Source: Halovibrio variabilis (GTDB lineage Bacteria; Pseudomonadota; Gammaproteobacteria; Pseudomonadales; Halomonadaceae). Taken from it: a DNA stretch of 64,000 nt. Position numbers and translations under genes: made by a program. A model generated the notes under the pieces. The model saw only the letters and a list, made by a program, of their open reading frames with translations, searched no databases and was not told the origin of the DNA. The DNA lies in contig NZ_BJXV01000006.1 in assembly GCF_007991175.1 (NCBI RefSeq), positions 1 through 64,000 on the forward strand, given 5' to 3'. Positions within the stretch are counted from its first letter, which is position 1, and each line of letters starts with the position of its first letter. This document shows positions 46,249 through 57,077 of this stretch, in pieces.

Positions 46249-47424
46249 TCAATCCGCCTGGCGGCGTAGAAACGCTGGGATATCCAGATAGTCGTCGGCT
46301 TCGCTAGCGCGACGCTTTTCAGGACGTGGTTTGGCGGACGCTTCGGTTGCTTCGGCACGTGCCGTTGCCTGCTGACGCATCACCGTCGGCTGCTGCAACT
46401 TGCGGTAATCCGATGATTCCGCCGCGGAACGACGCGCCGGCTCGCGCGCGGCCACCTGAGGCTTTTGCCCATCTAAGCCAGCCGCAACGACGGTGACACG
46501 CAGCTCATCGGACATTTCCATATCAATGGAAGTACCCACGACAATGGTGGCATCCGGAGAGGCAAACTCTTGTACCGTGGCCCCCACGTCATTGAACTCG
46601 CCGATCGATAGATCAGGGCCAGCCGTGATATTGACCAGAATGCCGCGGGCGCCGTGCAGATCGATATCTTCCAGCAACGGACTGCGGATCGCTTTCTCTG
46701 CCGCTTCACGGGCACGATTTTCGCCCGTTGCCCCACCGGTGCCCATCATCGCCATGCCCATTTCAGACATGACAGTACGCACATCGGCAAAGTCGACGTT
46801 GATAATGCCCGGACTGGTGATCAATTCCGCAATGCCCTGAACAGCGCCCAACAGCACATCGTTCGCCGCACTAAAGGCCGTCAGCAGCGTGGCATTTTTC
46901 CCCAGCACGGAAAGCAGTTTTTCGTTGGGAATCGTGATCAGCGAGTCAACGTGCTCAGAGAGCTCTTTCATGCCCTCTTCTGCAGCACGCATACGCTTTG
47001 GCCCTTCGAAGGGGAAAGGCCGCGTGACCACCGCCACGGTGAGAATGCCCAGCTCTTTGGCGACCTGGGCAACCACCGGTGCGCCTCCAGTACCCGTACC
47101 ACCGCCCATACCGGCAGTGATAAACACCATATCGGCACCGACCAGCAATTCCGCAATACGTTCGCGGTCTTCCATGGCCGCCTGGCGACCCACGTCGGGA
47201 TTGGCACCGGCGCCCAACCCTTTGGTGATTTCAGCGCCTAGCTGCAATACCGTTTTCGCCGATACGCGCTTTAACGCCTGGGCGTCGGTGTTAGCGCAGA
47301 TGAATTCCACGCCTTCAATATTGCTTTCGACCATGTGGTTAACAGCATTGCCGCCACCGCCGCCAACGCCAACCACTTTGATGACCGCACTGCTCGAGGG
47401 TGCGTTATCTACCAATTCGAACAT
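46249..47424 (-). CDS. ftsZ: cell division GTPase FtsZ
   Basis: FtsZ polymerises into the division ring. The 391-residue start [26 protein letters not shown] is the family start. The tubulin signature GGGTGTG is at residues 107-113 and the T7-loop region ([11 protein letters not shown]) near 205-215. The conserved C-terminal peptide [14 protein letters not shown], which binds FtsA and ZipA, is at the very end. A 45-residue upstream in-frame extension runs over ftsA and was rejected. It follows ftsA by 34 bp and is followed by lpxC. Confidence 0.97.
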   Translation of the reverse strand: MFELVDNAPSSSAVIKVVGVGGGGGNAVNHMVESNIEGVEFICANTDAQALKRVSAKTVLQLGAEITKGLGAGANPDVGRQAAMEDRERIAELLVGADMVFITAGMGGGTGTGGAPVVAQVAKELGILTVAVVTRPFPFEGPKRMRAAEEGMKELSEHVDSLITIPNEKLLSVLGKNATLLTAFSAANDVLLGAVQGIAELITSPGIINVDFADVRTVMSEMGMAMMGTGGATGENRAREAAEKAIRSPLLEDIDLHGARGILVNITAGPDLSIGEFNDVGATVQEFASPDATIVVGTSIDMEMSDELRVTVVAAGLDGQKPQVAAREPARRSAAESSDYRKLQQPTVMRQQATARAEATEASAKPRPEKRRASEADDYLDIPAFLRRQAD

Positions 47425-47458
47425 AAGCCCCGTCTCCTGAACCGCACTTGCGGCCCTG

Positions 47459-48748
47459 TCAGAAATTTCCTTTGAACCAGCCTTTAAATCTTGCCAGCGT
47501 CGAATGGTCTTCCTTGATATCACGCCGGGCAAGCTCGTTGCGACCCTTGTGCACCGCAACGACTCCCCCGTGGCTTTTTAGCCCTTGCCCATGACGCGTT
47601 TCCTGCAAGGCATAATGCAGCAGACCAACGCCCGTCGCATAGATGGGGTTACGCACAACGTCCGCCAAACCTCTTACGTTCTGCGGACATGCGATACGAA
47701 CGGGCATATGAAAAATCTCTTCTGCCAATTCGCTAACACCTTCCATGCGCGAGGTGCCACCGGTAAGTACTATCCCAGCAGCCACCATGTCTTCATAGCC
47801 ACTACGGCGTAATTCGTCTCTTACTAGCGTAAACAGTTCTTCATAGCGCGGCTCTACCACTTCAGCGAGTGCCTGCCGCGATAAATCGCGTGCCGGACGA
47901 TCACCGACGCTAGGAACTTTAATCATTTCATCGCTTGCGGCTAGATGGGTCAGTGCACAAGCGTATTTAACTTTGATTTCTTCAGCGTGCTGCGTTGGCG
48001 TGCGCAATGCCATGGCAATATCGTTAGTCACTTGGTCACCGGCGATAGGGATAACCGCCGTATGGCGTATAGCCCCTTCGGTAAAGATCGCCATATCGGT
48101 GGTCCCACCACCAATATCCACCATACAGACGCCAAGCTCTCGCTCGTCTTCGGTCAGCACCGCCATACTGGAGGCGAGTTGCTCCAAGATAATGGCGTCC
48201 ACCTCCAAACCACAGCGCCGCACACACTTTTCGATATTTTGCACCGCATTGGCGGCGGCTGTCACTAAATGCACCTGCGCTTCCAAGCGTACACCGGACA
48301 TACCCAGCGGTTCGCGAATGCCGCCCTGGGCATCAATCGAGAACTCTTGAGGCAATACGTGTAGCACACGCTGACCCTCAGAAATAGCGCGTGCACGGGC
48401 AGAATCGATAACGCGCTCTATGTCGGAGGGTGTCACTTCACGCTCTTTAATGGCAACCACACCATCGGAATTCATTGAGCTGATATGACTACCGGCCACA
48501 CCGACATAGACAGAGTGAATATCACAGCCGGCCATCAATTCGGCTTCTTCCACTGCCCGCTGGATAGACTGTACCGTCGATTCAATATTGATCACGACGC
48601 CCCGCTTCATACCACGTGAAGGGTGAGAGCCAATACCGGCAATTTCAATACCGCCGTCATCGGTCGCTTGACCGACTATTGCGACGACCTTGGACGTTCC
48701 AATGTCCAGCCCGACCACCATATTGGATGCGTTTGGTGAGCCTGCCAT
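47459..48748 (-). CDS. ftsA: cell division protein FtsA
   Basis: FtsA is the actin-like protein that anchors FtsZ to the membrane. The 429-residue protein has [19 protein letters not shown] near 9-27, the 1C subdomain, [16 protein letters not shown] near 205-220 for nucleotide binding, [13 protein letters not shown] near 334-346, and a C-terminal amphipathic membrane helix ([14 protein letters not shown]). An ATG at 48748 was used. AAGGAG lies 12-14 bases upstream. It is separated from ftsQ by an unusually long 333-bp spacer. Confidence 0.96.
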   Translation of the reverse strand: MAGSPNASNMVVGLDIGTSKVVAIVGQATDDGGIEIAGIGSHPSRGMKRGVVINIESTVQSIQRAVEEAELMAGCDIHSVYVGVAGSHISSMNSDGVVAIKEREVTPSDIERVIDSARARAISEGQRVLHVLPQEFSIDAQGGIREPLGMSGVRLEAQVHLVTAAANAVQNIEKCVRRCGLEVDAIILEQLASSMAVLTEDERELGVCMVDIGGGTTDMAIFTEGAIRHTAVIPIAGDQVTNDIAMALRTPTQHAEEIKVKYACALTHLAASDEMIKVPSVGDRPARDLSRQALAEVVEPRYEELFTLVRDELRRSGYEDMVAAGIVLTGGTSRMEGVSELAEEIFHMPVRIACPQNVRGLADVVRNPIYATGVGLLHYALQETRHGQGLKSHGGVVAVHKGRNELARRDIKEDHSTLARFKGWFKGNF

Positions 48749-49081
48749 GAGTCGGGGAATCTCCTTGCGTCATTTTTAAAAAGAAAGTAACTATAAAAAG
48801 CTGAGTTAGCGCTTACCTCCAAAACAACGTTTGAAGGCGCACGACCCAACATAATCAATGTTGTTTTGCGAACATTGGCTAACTACCACTAGCTAAAAAT
48901 AATTGAGTTATAAAAATACATTTAGCCAGCGTCTGCCCCATAGTATAGAAACAATGGATGCAATACGACTAGCACAAACTTACACCAATAGACGTTGAAA
49001 GCAAATTATCACCGCCGGTTGGCTTTGCAGCGATGGCAACTACTTACTTTTACTCCTTATTAGCATTCAGCAGTAGCAATG
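48749..49081 (-). promoter_or_regulatory. 333-bp AT-rich spacer between ftsQ and ftsA
   Basis: No ORF with a good ribosome site is visible in this stretch. It is clearly richer in A and T than its flanks. AAAACAACGT at 48821-48830 can pair with ATGTTGTTTT at 48858-48867. A TATACT box occurs near 48948 on the minus strand without a good -35 partner. I expect promoter(s) for ftsA-ftsZ here. In many gammaproteobacteria these promoters lie inside ddlB, ftsQ and ftsA instead. Confidence 0.4.
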
Positions 49082-49795
49082 TTACTCACCTTGCTCGTCA
49101 AATTCACTTTGTCCATGCCACGCAACGGCAACGCCATTCGGGTAGCGTAGATCGATATAGCGGATCTGTTCGCCAAGCGAATATAACTCGCGCTGCCATG
49201 AAGACGATAAACGGGCTAAACGCACTTCATGTTGGCGTCGTCCTAGTATTACCCAAACGCCATCATTTAGCTGTAGCCGCCAAGCGCCACGGGGCTCTAA
49301 ACGCAGTTGAGTAAGCGCGAGCGATAACTGTTCAAAATGGGGTTTTAGCCGATGATAGTAATCCAATACCTCTTCACTACTACCGGCGGGGCCTGCCAAA
49401 TCCGGAAGACCAGCTGGCGCAGATAAGGGCGCAAAAGCAAAAGGCTCGCCCTCACTATTGAGTAAGAAATCGTCATTCCAACGCGCCGCGGGCTGCTGCT
49501 CAATCAACTCAAACACTAGCGCATCGGGCCATTCACGGGAAATACGTACTTCGTTCAACCAGCCGATTGTTAGCGCCCTGTCGCGTAGCTCACCAAGATC
49601 TGCCGAGAGCCAAGTGGCATCGACGACTAATGGCGCAAGCTGGGTGCGCAAGTAATCGGCGCTGACGTAGTCCCACTCGCCGCGAATAGACACCCGCTCA
49701 ATCGGGCGGTCTAGCCACAGCCAAAGCGCACGGCTACCCGCACCCACTAGCAGGGCTAATAGGATGATTCCCAACCAAGCATTACGCCTTTTCAT
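49082..49795 (-). CDS. ftsQ: cell division protein FtsQ
   Basis: FtsQ is the bitopic divisome assembly protein. The 237-residue protein has one N-terminal helix (near 8-28, WLGIILLALLVGAGSRALWLWL), then the POTRA domain (IERVSIRGEWDYVSADYLRTQLAP near 33-56) and the beta domain (ISREWPDALVFELIEQQPAARWNDD near 85-109). It is short for FtsQ but contains both domains. It is followed by the AT-rich gap and preceded by ddlB. No strong ribosome site is seen. Confidence 0.93.
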   Translation of the reverse strand: MKRRNAWLGIILLALLVGAGSRALWLWLDRPIERVSIRGEWDYVSADYLRTQLAPLVVDATWLSADLGELRDRALTIGWLNEVRISREWPDALVFELIEQQPAARWNDDFLLNSEGEPFAFAPLSAPAGLPDLAGPAGSSEEVLDYYHRLKPHFEQLSLALTQLRLEPRGAWRLQLNDGVWVILGRRQHEVRLARLSSSWQRELYSLGEQIRYIDLRYPNGVAVAWHGQSEFDEQGE

Positions 49796-49819
49796 AAGGT
49801 GCTTTTAATAGGCCATTGT

Positions 49820-50761
49820 TCATGCGGTGGACGGCTCGCCGGCAGTGTCGAGAATGTGGAGCACCAGATCATCAAAAGCAATACCGGCGTACGCCGCCGC
49901 CTGGGGGACCAAGCTGTGATCGGTCATGCCAGGCACCGTATTGACTTCCAGTAGCCAAAAGCGCCCTTCGCTATCGCGCATCACATCAACGCGCCCCCAC
50001 CCTTCACCGCCAATGGCCGCAAACGCCTGTTGGCAGAGCACCGCAAGCGTTGCTTCTTGTTCGACAGCAAGGCCGCAAGGCAAGTGGTACTGAGTGGTAT
50101 TAGCGATATATTTGGCTTCGTAGTCGTAGAACCCACCGGGCACTTCAACGCGAATCGCGGGCAGTGCCTGGTCGCCCAACAGCGCGACGGTGTATTCTTC
50201 GCCCACGACAAAGCGCTCCGCCATCACCCGGGCGTCAAACTGCGCCGCCTCTCGATACGCGGCTTCAAGTGCCGTCTGGCTCTTAACAATACTAATGCCC
50301 AGCGTCGAGCCTTCGTGCACGGGCTTTACCATCAGCGGCAGACCCAGTTGCGCCACCACGGCTGACCAGTCCGCGGAGGCTTCCAACATAATACTTTCCG
50401 GGGTAGGTAGCCCAACCGCGCTCCAGACCTGTTTAGTGCGCTGTTTATCCATCCCTAACGCCGAGGCGAGCACCCCGCTGCCGGTATAAGGGATATCAAG
50501 CAACTCCAAAGCCCCTTGCAGGGTGCCATCTTCGCCGCCGCGGCCATGCAGGGCAACAAAGACCACAGAGGGAGCCAGTTGCTCTAAACCTACCAGGCCA
50601 TTGTCACGAGGGTCATAGCCGCAGGCATCGACGCCTTTCCGCTGCAGCGCCTCAAGCACCGCCGCACCGCTTTTAAGCGATACCTCACGTTCAGCAGAGG
50701 TGCCACCATAAACAACCACGACTTTTCCAACAGATGGGGGCGTTGTTGGGTCGACGCTCAT
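49820..50761 (-). CDS. ddlB: D-alanine-D-alanine ligase
   Basis: DdlB joins two D-Ala for the peptidoglycan stem. The 313-residue ATP-grasp enzyme begins [22 protein letters not shown] near 11-32, with [26 protein letters not shown] near 74-99, and the magnesium-binding [29 protein letters not shown] near 247-275. The ATG overlaps the murC stop by four bases and AGGTGG is in place. The dcw position makes ddlB the better symbol. Confidence 0.96.
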   Translation of the reverse strand: MSVDPTTPPSVGKVVVVYGGTSAEREVSLKSGAAVLEALQRKGVDACGYDPRDNGLVGLEQLAPSVVFVALHGRGGEDGTLQGALELLDIPYTGSGVLASALGMDKQRTKQVWSAVGLPTPESIMLEASADWSAVVAQLGLPLMVKPVHEGSTLGISIVKSQTALEAAYREAAQFDARVMAERFVVGEEYTVALLGDQALPAIRVEVPGGFYDYEAKYIANTTQYHLPCGLAVEQEATLAVLCQQAFAAIGGEGWGRVDVMRDSEGRFWLLEVNTVPGMTDHSLVPQAAAYAGIAFDDLVLHILDTAGEPSTA

Positions 50762-52227
50762 AGATCCACCTCACTCATGACTAGCTGCGCCTGCGCCAGG
50801 CGCTGGGAGATTCCGCCCACATCACCGGCACCCTGGGTAATTAAAATATCGCCGGGGCGTAATACATTGTTTAGTAGCACGGGCAGCTCGTGTGTATGCT
50901 CGACAAACAGCGGATCGACTTCACCGCGCTGGCGAATGGAACCTGCCAAGGTACGTCCTTCAGCGCCAGGAATCACCGCCTCACCGGCACTATAGACATC
51001 CAGCAGCACCAGCGTATCGACTTGGGAAAGCACCCGCACAAAGTCTTCGTACAAATCACGCGTGCGGGTATAGCGATGCGGCTGGTAAAGCATTACCAAG
51101 CGCCGTTCTGGCCAACCAGCACGGATCGCCTGAATGATCATGTCAACTTCACGGGGATGGTGGCCATAATCATCCACCAGCATGATGTCGCCATCGCCTT
51201 TCGGCGCGGGGAAATGGCCGTGCACTTGAAACCGACGCCCCACCCCGGCAAAACCCGCCAGGCCGCTCAAAATAGCGCTATCGCTTACACCTGCATCGGT
51301 GGCTACCACAATCGCCGCCATGGCATTCAGGGCGTTATGGCGCCCTGGCATGGCTAAACGGACATTTAACGGCGCAGCCCCCGCTGGGCGTAGCGCTGTA
51401 AAAGACACCTCACCACCGCGCTGGGTAAAACCAACAATGCGATAATCGGCATCGCTATCAAACCCGTAGGTCACGAACTGGCGCTTTACCTGTTCGCACA
51501 GCACGCGCACGTGGGGGTCATCGATACACAGCACCGCTAATCCATAGAACGGGAGATTGTGCAGAAATTCGATAAAGGTGCTTTTTAGACGCTCAAAGTC
51601 ACCGCCGTAAGTGGCCATATGGTCCGCATCAATATTGGTAACGATCGACACCATCGGCTGTAGATGCAAAAACGATGCATCCGACTCATCTGCTTCGGCA
51701 ACTAAGTAGTCGCCTTCCCCTAGCCGGGCATTGGCACCGGCACTGGTCAGTTTGCCGCCAATCACAAAGGTCGGATCCAGCCCGCCCTCCGCCAGTAGGG
51801 TGGCGGTTAAGCTGGTGGTGGTGGTTTTGCCATGGGTGCCCGCCACCGCGATACCGTGGCGGAAACGCATCAGCTCAGCGAGCATTTCAGCCCTGCGCAC
51901 GACCGGCACACGGTGCTCGTGGGCCCAGCGTATTTCCGGATTGGTTTCATCAATGGCGCTGGACACTACCACTACATCGGCGCCTTCCACATGAGCCTCG
52001 GCATGGCCAATCGTTACACAAACACCGCACTGACGCAGCCGCTCGACAACGGCAGAGGCTTTCATATCACTGCCGCTGACGGTATAGCCTTGATTAACCA
52101 ACACCTCGGCGATACCGCACATGCCGGCCCCACCGATACCGACAAAATGAAGGCGGCGAATGCGGCGCATGCCTGGGCCAGTCGTGGCACCACGCGGGGG
52201 CGTCATGGACTTCACTGAATCGGTCAC
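50758..52227 (-). CDS. murC: UDP-N-acetylmuramate-L-alanine ligase
   Basis: MurC adds L-Ala to UDP-MurNAc. The 489-residue protein has [17 protein letters not shown] near 29-45, the ATP loop [18 protein letters not shown] near 122-139, [13 protein letters not shown] near 181-193 and the AIVVATDAG region. I chose the GTG at 52227 because AGGAGA lies six bases before it and it overlaps the murG stop as GTGA, so it is coupled. An ATG at 52206 would remove seven residues. It precedes ddlB with a four-base overlap. Confidence 0.95.
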   Translation of the reverse strand: MTDSVKSMTPPRGATTGPGMRRIRRLHFVGIGGAGMCGIAEVLVNQGYTVSGSDMKASAVVERLRQCGVCVTIGHAEAHVEGADVVVVSSAIDETNPEIRWAHEHRVPVVRRAEMLAELMRFRHGIAVAGTHGKTTTTSLTATLLAEGGLDPTFVIGGKLTSAGANARLGEGDYLVAEADESDASFLHLQPMVSIVTNIDADHMATYGGDFERLKSTFIEFLHNLPFYGLAVLCIDDPHVRVLCEQVKRQFVTYGFDSDADYRIVGFTQRGGEVSFTALRPAGAAPLNVRLAMPGRHNALNAMAAIVVATDAGVSDSAILSGLAGFAGVGRRFQVHGHFPAPKGDGDIMLVDDYGHHPREVDMIIQAIRAGWPERRLVMLYQPHRYTRTRDLYEDFVRVLSQVDTLVLLDVYSAGEAVIPGAEGRTLAGSIRQRGEVDPLFVEHTHELPVLLNNVLRPGDILITQGAGDVGGISQRLAQAQLVMSEVDL

Positions 52228-53321
52228 GCAGAGTCTCCTAATGGCACCATCTCCAAACACCCTTTGGTTAAGCGCTCAGTGGCGTCTAAATGGGCGGCCT
52301 GACGTGCTTTCGACGCCATTGCCGCCAGGGTATTGGGGACGAGTAATTCATGTAAACATTGACTTAACCGTTCAACGGTCAGCTCTGACTGGACAACACA
52401 CTTTGCAGCACCCGCCTTAACCAATACCTGCGCATTAATGCGTTGGTGGTCGTCGACCGCAAAGGGAAAAGGCACCAGCAGCGATGGTTTAGCCGCCGCG
52501 GCCAACTCGGCGACGGTAAGCGCGCCTGACCGACATACCACCAAATCGGCCCACTCATAGGCGGCGGCCATATCGTCAATAAACGGGCTCACCTCAGCGC
52601 TCACGCCGTGCTGTTGATAATTGGCGGTAGTGGCCTCTTCACGGCTTTTACCCGCCTGATGGCGCACCTGGGGGAGTTGTTCAACGGGCAACGTAGCCAG
52701 CGCTGGGGCCAAACGCTCGTTAAGCGCGACAGCGCCAAGCGAGCCGCCCACGACCAGCAAACGCAGCGGTCGAGCGGTAAGTGTCGCGACATCACGCGGC
52801 GAGTCTCCCAAGGCGGCAATATCTTCACGCACCGGATTACCAATCACTTCCGCTCGCTCCCCAAAGGCCTCGGGGAAGGCAGCAAAAGTACGCTTGGCCA
52901 GACGTGATAAGGCACGGTTGGTCAGCCCTGCCACGGCATTCTGTTCATGAATCACCATAGGAATACCCGACAGCCACGCCGCCAATCCACCGGGGCCACT
53001 GGCAAAGCCACCCAAGCCGACCACCACGTCAGGCTTAAAACGACGGATGACGGCGCGCGCCTGCCAAACCGCACGGCTAAGATTGAGGGGCGCTTTGAGC
53101 CAACCCGCCAGCCCATTACCGCGCAGCCCGCTAATCGCAATGGTATGCAGTGCAATACCCGCCTCGGGCACCAGACGGTTTTCAATCCCCCGTGGACTGC
53201 CCAGCCATTCAACCACTACCTGCTGGGTTTGCAATGCTCGCGCGAGAGACAATGCAGGAAACACATGGCCACCGGTGCCACCTGCCATTATCAATACGCG
53301 TCGAGGTGAATTTGTCGTCAC
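52224..53321 (-). CDS. murG: UDP-N-acetylglucosamine-undecaprenyl N-acetylglucosaminyltransferase
   Basis: MurG adds GlcNAc to lipid I to give lipid II on the inner face of the membrane. The 365-residue GT28 enzyme shows [21 protein letters not shown] near 10-30, [13 protein letters not shown] near 98-110, [34 protein letters not shown] and [23 protein letters not shown] near 265-287. The start is GTG with AGGAG seven bases upstream. It follows ftsW and precedes murC. Confidence 0.95.
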   Translation of the reverse strand: MTTNSPRRVLIMAGGTGGHVFPALSLARALQTQQVVVEWLGSPRGIENRLVPEAGIALHTIAISGLRGNGLAGWLKAPLNLSRAVWQARAVIRRFKPDVVVGLGGFASGPGGLAAWLSGIPMVIHEQNAVAGLTNRALSRLAKRTFAAFPEAFGERAEVIGNPVREDIAALGDSPRDVATLTARPLRLLVVGGSLGAVALNERLAPALATLPVEQLPQVRHQAGKSREEATTANYQQHGVSAEVSPFIDDMAAAYEWADLVVCRSGALTVAELAAAAKPSLLVPFPFAVDDHQRINAQVLVKAGAAKCVVQSELTVERLSQCLHELLVPNTLAAMASKARQAAHLDATERLTKGCLEMVPLGDSA

Positions 53322-53354
53322 ATCAAACTCCTGATAGCACCAAGCGGCATAGCG

Positions 53355-54536
53355 TTACGATAAACGCGGCTCATGGCGTGATTTATATGGGGTGGAGGCG
53401 CGCCGGGGCCGGTGACGGGTTTCGGCATCCGTGCGCAGCAGCAGTCCCACCATCACGCCTGTCACCAATAGACTAGAACCGCCGTAACTCATCAGCGGTA
53501 GCGTCAGTCCCTTGGTGGGCAACAGCCCAGAACTTACTGCCATATTAATAAACGCCTGTGCCGCCACCACAAACCCAATCCCGTAGCTGACGTAGGCACC
53601 AAAAAGATGGCCCGCAAGCTCTGCTTGACGGCCAATCCACATAGCGCGGGCAATAAACAAGGTAAATAGCAGTACCACGATAATCGCGCCGATCATGCCT
53701 AGCTCTTCGGCGATGACGGCAAAAATAAAGTCGGTATGCGCCTCAGGTAGATAGTGCAATTTTTGCACGCTGTTACCCAGGCCGGTTCCGGTCACGTGCC
53801 CGCGTCCAAACGCAATCAACGCCTGGGTTAACTGGTAGCCGGTGGCAAATTGGTCCGCCCAGGGGTCAAGAAAACTTGTCCAGCGGGCCAGCCGGTAAGG
53901 CTCAATCACCACCATCATGACGGCCCCAGAGCCCAGCAGTATCCCGCTGCTACCCAGCAGCAGCAGCGACGCCCCACTCATCATCAACATGCCGATGACG
54001 CAGGTGGTCAGTACGACCATGCCACCGAAATCAGGCGCTAAAAACAGCAAACCCGCGGGCGCGGCCAGTACGGCGAGCGGGCGCCACATGCTGAACGCCC
54101 GGCGGCGCAGGTCGTAAGCGAAGCGTGACATAAACGCCGCCATATAAAAAATCAGCCCGACCTTTGCAAATTCAGAAACTTGCAAACTAGGCAGCGGACC
54201 TGGCAACGCTATCCAACGCTTACTGCCGTTAATCTCCTGGCCGATGATCAACACCAGAACCAGCAGAAAAATACTCGCGAGTAGAATCAGTGCCGCATTT
54301 TGGCGCCAGAGCTCAAGCGGCACACAGAGTACAAATAGGCAGGCCATAATGGCGAGAATCAAGAAAGTACCGTGCTGGCGTGCGTAGTGGTAGGTATCTT
54401 CCAACAAACCAATCGACGCTGAACTGACCATCACCCACCCCAGCCCCGCCAAAGCGACGGTGGCGATTACGAGCCAGATATCGCAGGGTAGATGGCGTGT
54501 GGTCAACGCCTCACGCAGACGCTCAATTCGGCTCAT
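53355..54536 (-). CDS. ftsW: lipid II polymerase FtsW
   Basis: FtsW is the SEDS-family glycosyltransferase that polymerises lipid II with FtsI at the septum. The 393 residues contain about ten membrane helices. Conserved features are HARQHGTF-like YARQHGTFLILAI, GSKRWIALPGPLPSLQVSEFAKVGLIFYMA near 110-139, PDFGGMVVL, GRGHVTGTGLGNSVQKLHYLPEAHTDFIFAVIAEELG near 245-281 and the C-terminal GLTLPLMSYGGSSLL near 345. Its start overlaps the murD stop (ATGA). Confidence 0.96.
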   Translation of the reverse strand: MSRIERLREALTTRHLPCDIWLVIATVALAGLGWVMVSSASIGLLEDTYHYARQHGTFLILAIMACLFVLCVPLELWRQNAALILLASIFLLVLVLIIGQEINGSKRWIALPGPLPSLQVSEFAKVGLIFYMAAFMSRFAYDLRRRAFSMWRPLAVLAAPAGLLFLAPDFGGMVVLTTCVIGMLMMSGASLLLLGSSGILLGSGAVMMVVIEPYRLARWTSFLDPWADQFATGYQLTQALIAFGRGHVTGTGLGNSVQKLHYLPEAHTDFIFAVIAEELGMIGAIIVVLLFTLFIARAMWIGRQAELAGHLFGAYVSYGIGFVVAAQAFINMAVSSGLLPTKGLTLPLMSYGGSSLLVTGVMVGLLLRTDAETRHRPRRASTPYKSRHEPRLS

Positions 54537-55927
54537 TGCGTTGTTCCCCTAGCGGCACTCTGTGCAATTTCCGCGACGCATTGGCGAAAAACGTCACCGC
54601 GCTCTTGATAGTTAGCAAACTGATCCAGGCTGGCGCAGGCGGGCGATAACAGCACGCAGTCGCCCGGCTGGGCAAGCTCAAAAGCTGTTTCAATCGCCTG
54701 GGTTAAATCCTCAACCTGAAGGATACTGACGTGTTCAATCAATGCACTGGCTAGCCGCGGGGCATCCAAGCCAAACAGCAGTACATGCCGAGCACACTTC
54801 GCCAATGGGAGGGCTAAGGGTGAAAAATCGGCGCCCTTGCCGACCCCACCTGCCAATAAAATCAAACGCCCTTGAAGCGTAGCGCCAATGCCATTAATGG
54901 CCGCCAAAGTGGCGCCCACATTGGTGCCCTTGGTGTCGTTGACCCAGGTGACGCCGTTAATTTTGGCAATGACTTCACTGCGGTGCGCCAAGCCTTTAAA
55001 TTCACGCAGCGCTCGGCACATGGGCTCAGCCGCGAAGCCCAGCGCCTGACCCATGGCCAGGGCAGCCAATGCATTCAAATAGTTATGCTGACCGGTCATG
55101 GTTAACTCATCAACCGCCAGCCAGGGCGTGGCGCCCTGCATTAGCGTCAGCTTCTCCGCGTGAGGCGCCAGCCCCCATTCGCTATCGGCTACGGGGGCTT
55201 GGTAAGAAAAGACAGTCACTTGCGGAACGGGCTGGACGGGCCAGGTGAGCGCATCATCGGCATTAACCACGGCGTGCTGAGCGCCAATAAAAATACGCTG
55301 TTTAGCGGCTTGGTAACCATGCATATCACCATGACGGTCAAGGTGATCTTCGGATAAATTCAAGAACGCTGCGCAAGTTGCGCCCAGATAAGGCGTTGTC
55401 TCAAGCTGGAAGCTGGACAGCTCCAGAATATACAGCTCGGCATCGGGATGGCTGGCCAACAGGTCCAGGGCGGGCGTACCCAGATTCCCCCCCACCGCCG
55501 CTTTTACACCGGCGGCAGCCGCCATTTCCCCCAACAGTGTGGTCACCGTCGATTTGGCATTCGAACCAGTAATCGCGGCGATGGGGGCGTTAGCCGCGCG
55601 TGCAAACAGGGCTATCTCACCGACGACCAAGGGCTCACCGGTGTGCGGATTGGTTTGCCCAGCCAGTGGCGCTAGCCCTGGCATACGCGGGTCAAGCCCT
55701 GGGCTCACCACCACCTCTTTAACATCACGCAGGTCCAGCGCCGTTAACATGCCGCAATGAACCTCAACCCCTGGATGAGCCGCTTGAAAGTCATCCAGCC
55801 CCGGTGGTTCGGCACGCGTATCCGCTACCATGAAAGGCACCTCTAAGCGGCTTAAATGGCGGCAAATCGCACGCCCCGATACGCCTAGCCCCACCACCAG
55901 CGTCAAGCCTTTAGCTACCCGCACCAT
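54533..55927 (-). CDS. murD: UDP-N-acetylmuramoylalanine-D-glutamate ligase
   Basis: MurD adds D-Glu to UDP-MurNAc-L-Ala. The 464-residue protein shows LVVGLGVSGRAICRHLSR near 10-27, the ATP loop ITGSNAKSTVTTLLGEM near 119-135, LELSSFQLETTP near 165-176, NLSEDHLDRHGDM near 193-205, and VTWVNDTKGTNVGATLAAI. AAGGAG lies eight bases before the ATG. It lies between mraY and ftsW in normal order. Confidence 0.95.
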   Translation of the reverse strand: MVRVAKGLTLVVGLGVSGRAICRHLSRLEVPFMVADTRAEPPGLDDFQAAHPGVEVHCGMLTALDLRDVKEVVVSPGLDPRMPGLAPLAGQTNPHTGEPLVVGEIALFARAANAPIAAITGSNAKSTVTTLLGEMAAAAGVKAAVGGNLGTPALDLLASHPDAELYILELSSFQLETTPYLGATCAAFLNLSEDHLDRHGDMHGYQAAKQRIFIGAQHAVVNADDALTWPVQPVPQVTVFSYQAPVADSEWGLAPHAEKLTLMQGATPWLAVDELTMTGQHNYLNALAALAMGQALGFAAEPMCRALREFKGLAHRSEVIAKINGVTWVNDTKGTNVGATLAAINGIGATLQGRLILLAGGVGKGADFSPLALPLAKCARHVLLFGLDAPRLASALIEHVSILQVEDLTQAIETAFELAQPGDCVLLSPACASLDQFANYQERGDVFRQCVAEIAQSAARGTTQ

Positions 55928-55985
55928 CCCAGGCTCCTTATCGCGTCATGCCAGCGGCCAGTCAGTACACTCATCGCCAGCTGCA

Positions 55986-57068
55986 TTAACGAATTTTAAG
56001 CGTTGCGAGGCCGAGCAGCACCAGCACGACGGTAATAATCCAAAAGCGCACGATCACGCGTGGTTCGGGCCAGCCCTTCAACTCATAGTGATGGTGCAAG
56101 GGTGCCATACGAAAAATGCGCCGCCCGGTGAGTTTGTAGGAACCCACCTGCAGAATCACCGACACCGTCTCCATGACAAAGATACCGCCCATAATAAACA
56201 GCACGATCTCCTGACGGACGATCACCGCCACGACGCCCAGCGCGGCCCCTAACGCCAAGGCGCCCACATCACCCATAAAGACCTGGGCGGGGTAAGTGTT
56301 GAACCATAAGAAACCCAGCCCGGCGCCGGCAATGGTAGCGCAGAAAACCGCTAGCTCGCCGGTACCGGCAATGAAGGGGATATGTAGATAATCGGCAAAG
56401 AGGATATTACCGCTGGCATAAGCAAACACTGACAAGCCCATGGCCACCAGCACGGTGGGCATAATCGCCAAGCCGTCAAGACCATCGGTCAAATTAACCG
56501 CGTTAGAGCTCCCGACGATGACAAAATAGGTAAGCACGATATAGAAGAGGCCCAGCGGCAGCGCGACCTCTTTGAACATCGGTACTAACAAACTGGTTTC
56601 GACCGGCGTAGAGGCGGTCCAATAGAGCAGCACGGCGGCCCCGAGGCCCACTACCGACTGCCAAAAATACTTCCATCGTGCGGGTAAACCACGCGGGTTT
56701 TTCTCGACCACTTTGCGGTAATCATCGACCCAGCCGATGGCGCCAAACCCTAGCGTAACGCCCAACACTATCCAAATATAAAAGTTGGTTAAGTCGCCCC
56801 ATAGCAAGGTGCTCATGGCGATGGCCAGCAGGATCATGGCGCCCCCCATGGTAGGGGTGCCTGCTTTAGAAAGGTGGGACTGAGGGCCATCGTCGCGCAC
56901 GGATTGCCCGATTTGACCTTCGACCAAACGCCGGATCATCCATGGCCCCAGCCATAGGCAGAGCATTAATGATGTCAGGGCAGCTAGGATCACCCGTAGG
57001 GTTAGGTAGTTAAAAACCTGAAAAGCAGATTGGTACTGCGACAGAAAATTCGCCAAGTGAAGTAACAT
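55986..57068 (-). CDS. mraY: phospho-N-acetylmuramoyl-pentapeptide transferase
   Basis: MraY makes lipid I from UDP-MurNAc-pentapeptide and undecaprenyl phosphate. The 360-residue protein has about ten membrane helices and the signatures [15 protein letters not shown] near 70-84, [27 protein letters not shown] near 108-134 with the DD motif, [16 protein letters not shown] near 188-203, [11 protein letters not shown] near 262-272 and [15 protein letters not shown] near 322-336. It is in the usual murF-mraY-murD order. Confidence 0.96.
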   Translation of the reverse strand: MLLHLANFLSQYQSAFQVFNYLTLRVILAALTSLMLCLWLGPWMIRRLVEGQIGQSVRDDGPQSHLSKAGTPTMGGAMILLAIAMSTLLWGDLTNFYIWIVLGVTLGFGAIGWVDDYRKVVEKNPRGLPARWKYFWQSVVGLGAAVLLYWTASTPVETSLLVPMFKEVALPLGLFYIVLTYFVIVGSSNAVNLTDGLDGLAIMPTVLVAMGLSVFAYASGNILFADYLHIPFIAGTGELAVFCATIAGAGLGFLWFNTYPAQVFMGDVGALALGAALGVVAVIVRQEIVLFIMGGIFVMETVSVILQVGSYKLTGRRIFRMAPLHHHYELKGWPEPRVIVRFWIITVVLVLLGLATLKIR

Positions 57069-57077
57069 GTGCGGCGT

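Noticed and set aside
49033-49314. 93-residue plus-strand ORF at the ftsQ end
   Set aside because: It is antisense to ftsQ and lacks a ribosome site.
54533-55927. SNAKS in place of SNGKS in the MurD ATP loop
   Set aside because: I believe this variant is common in Pseudomonas-like MurD proteins, so it is not treated as a defect.
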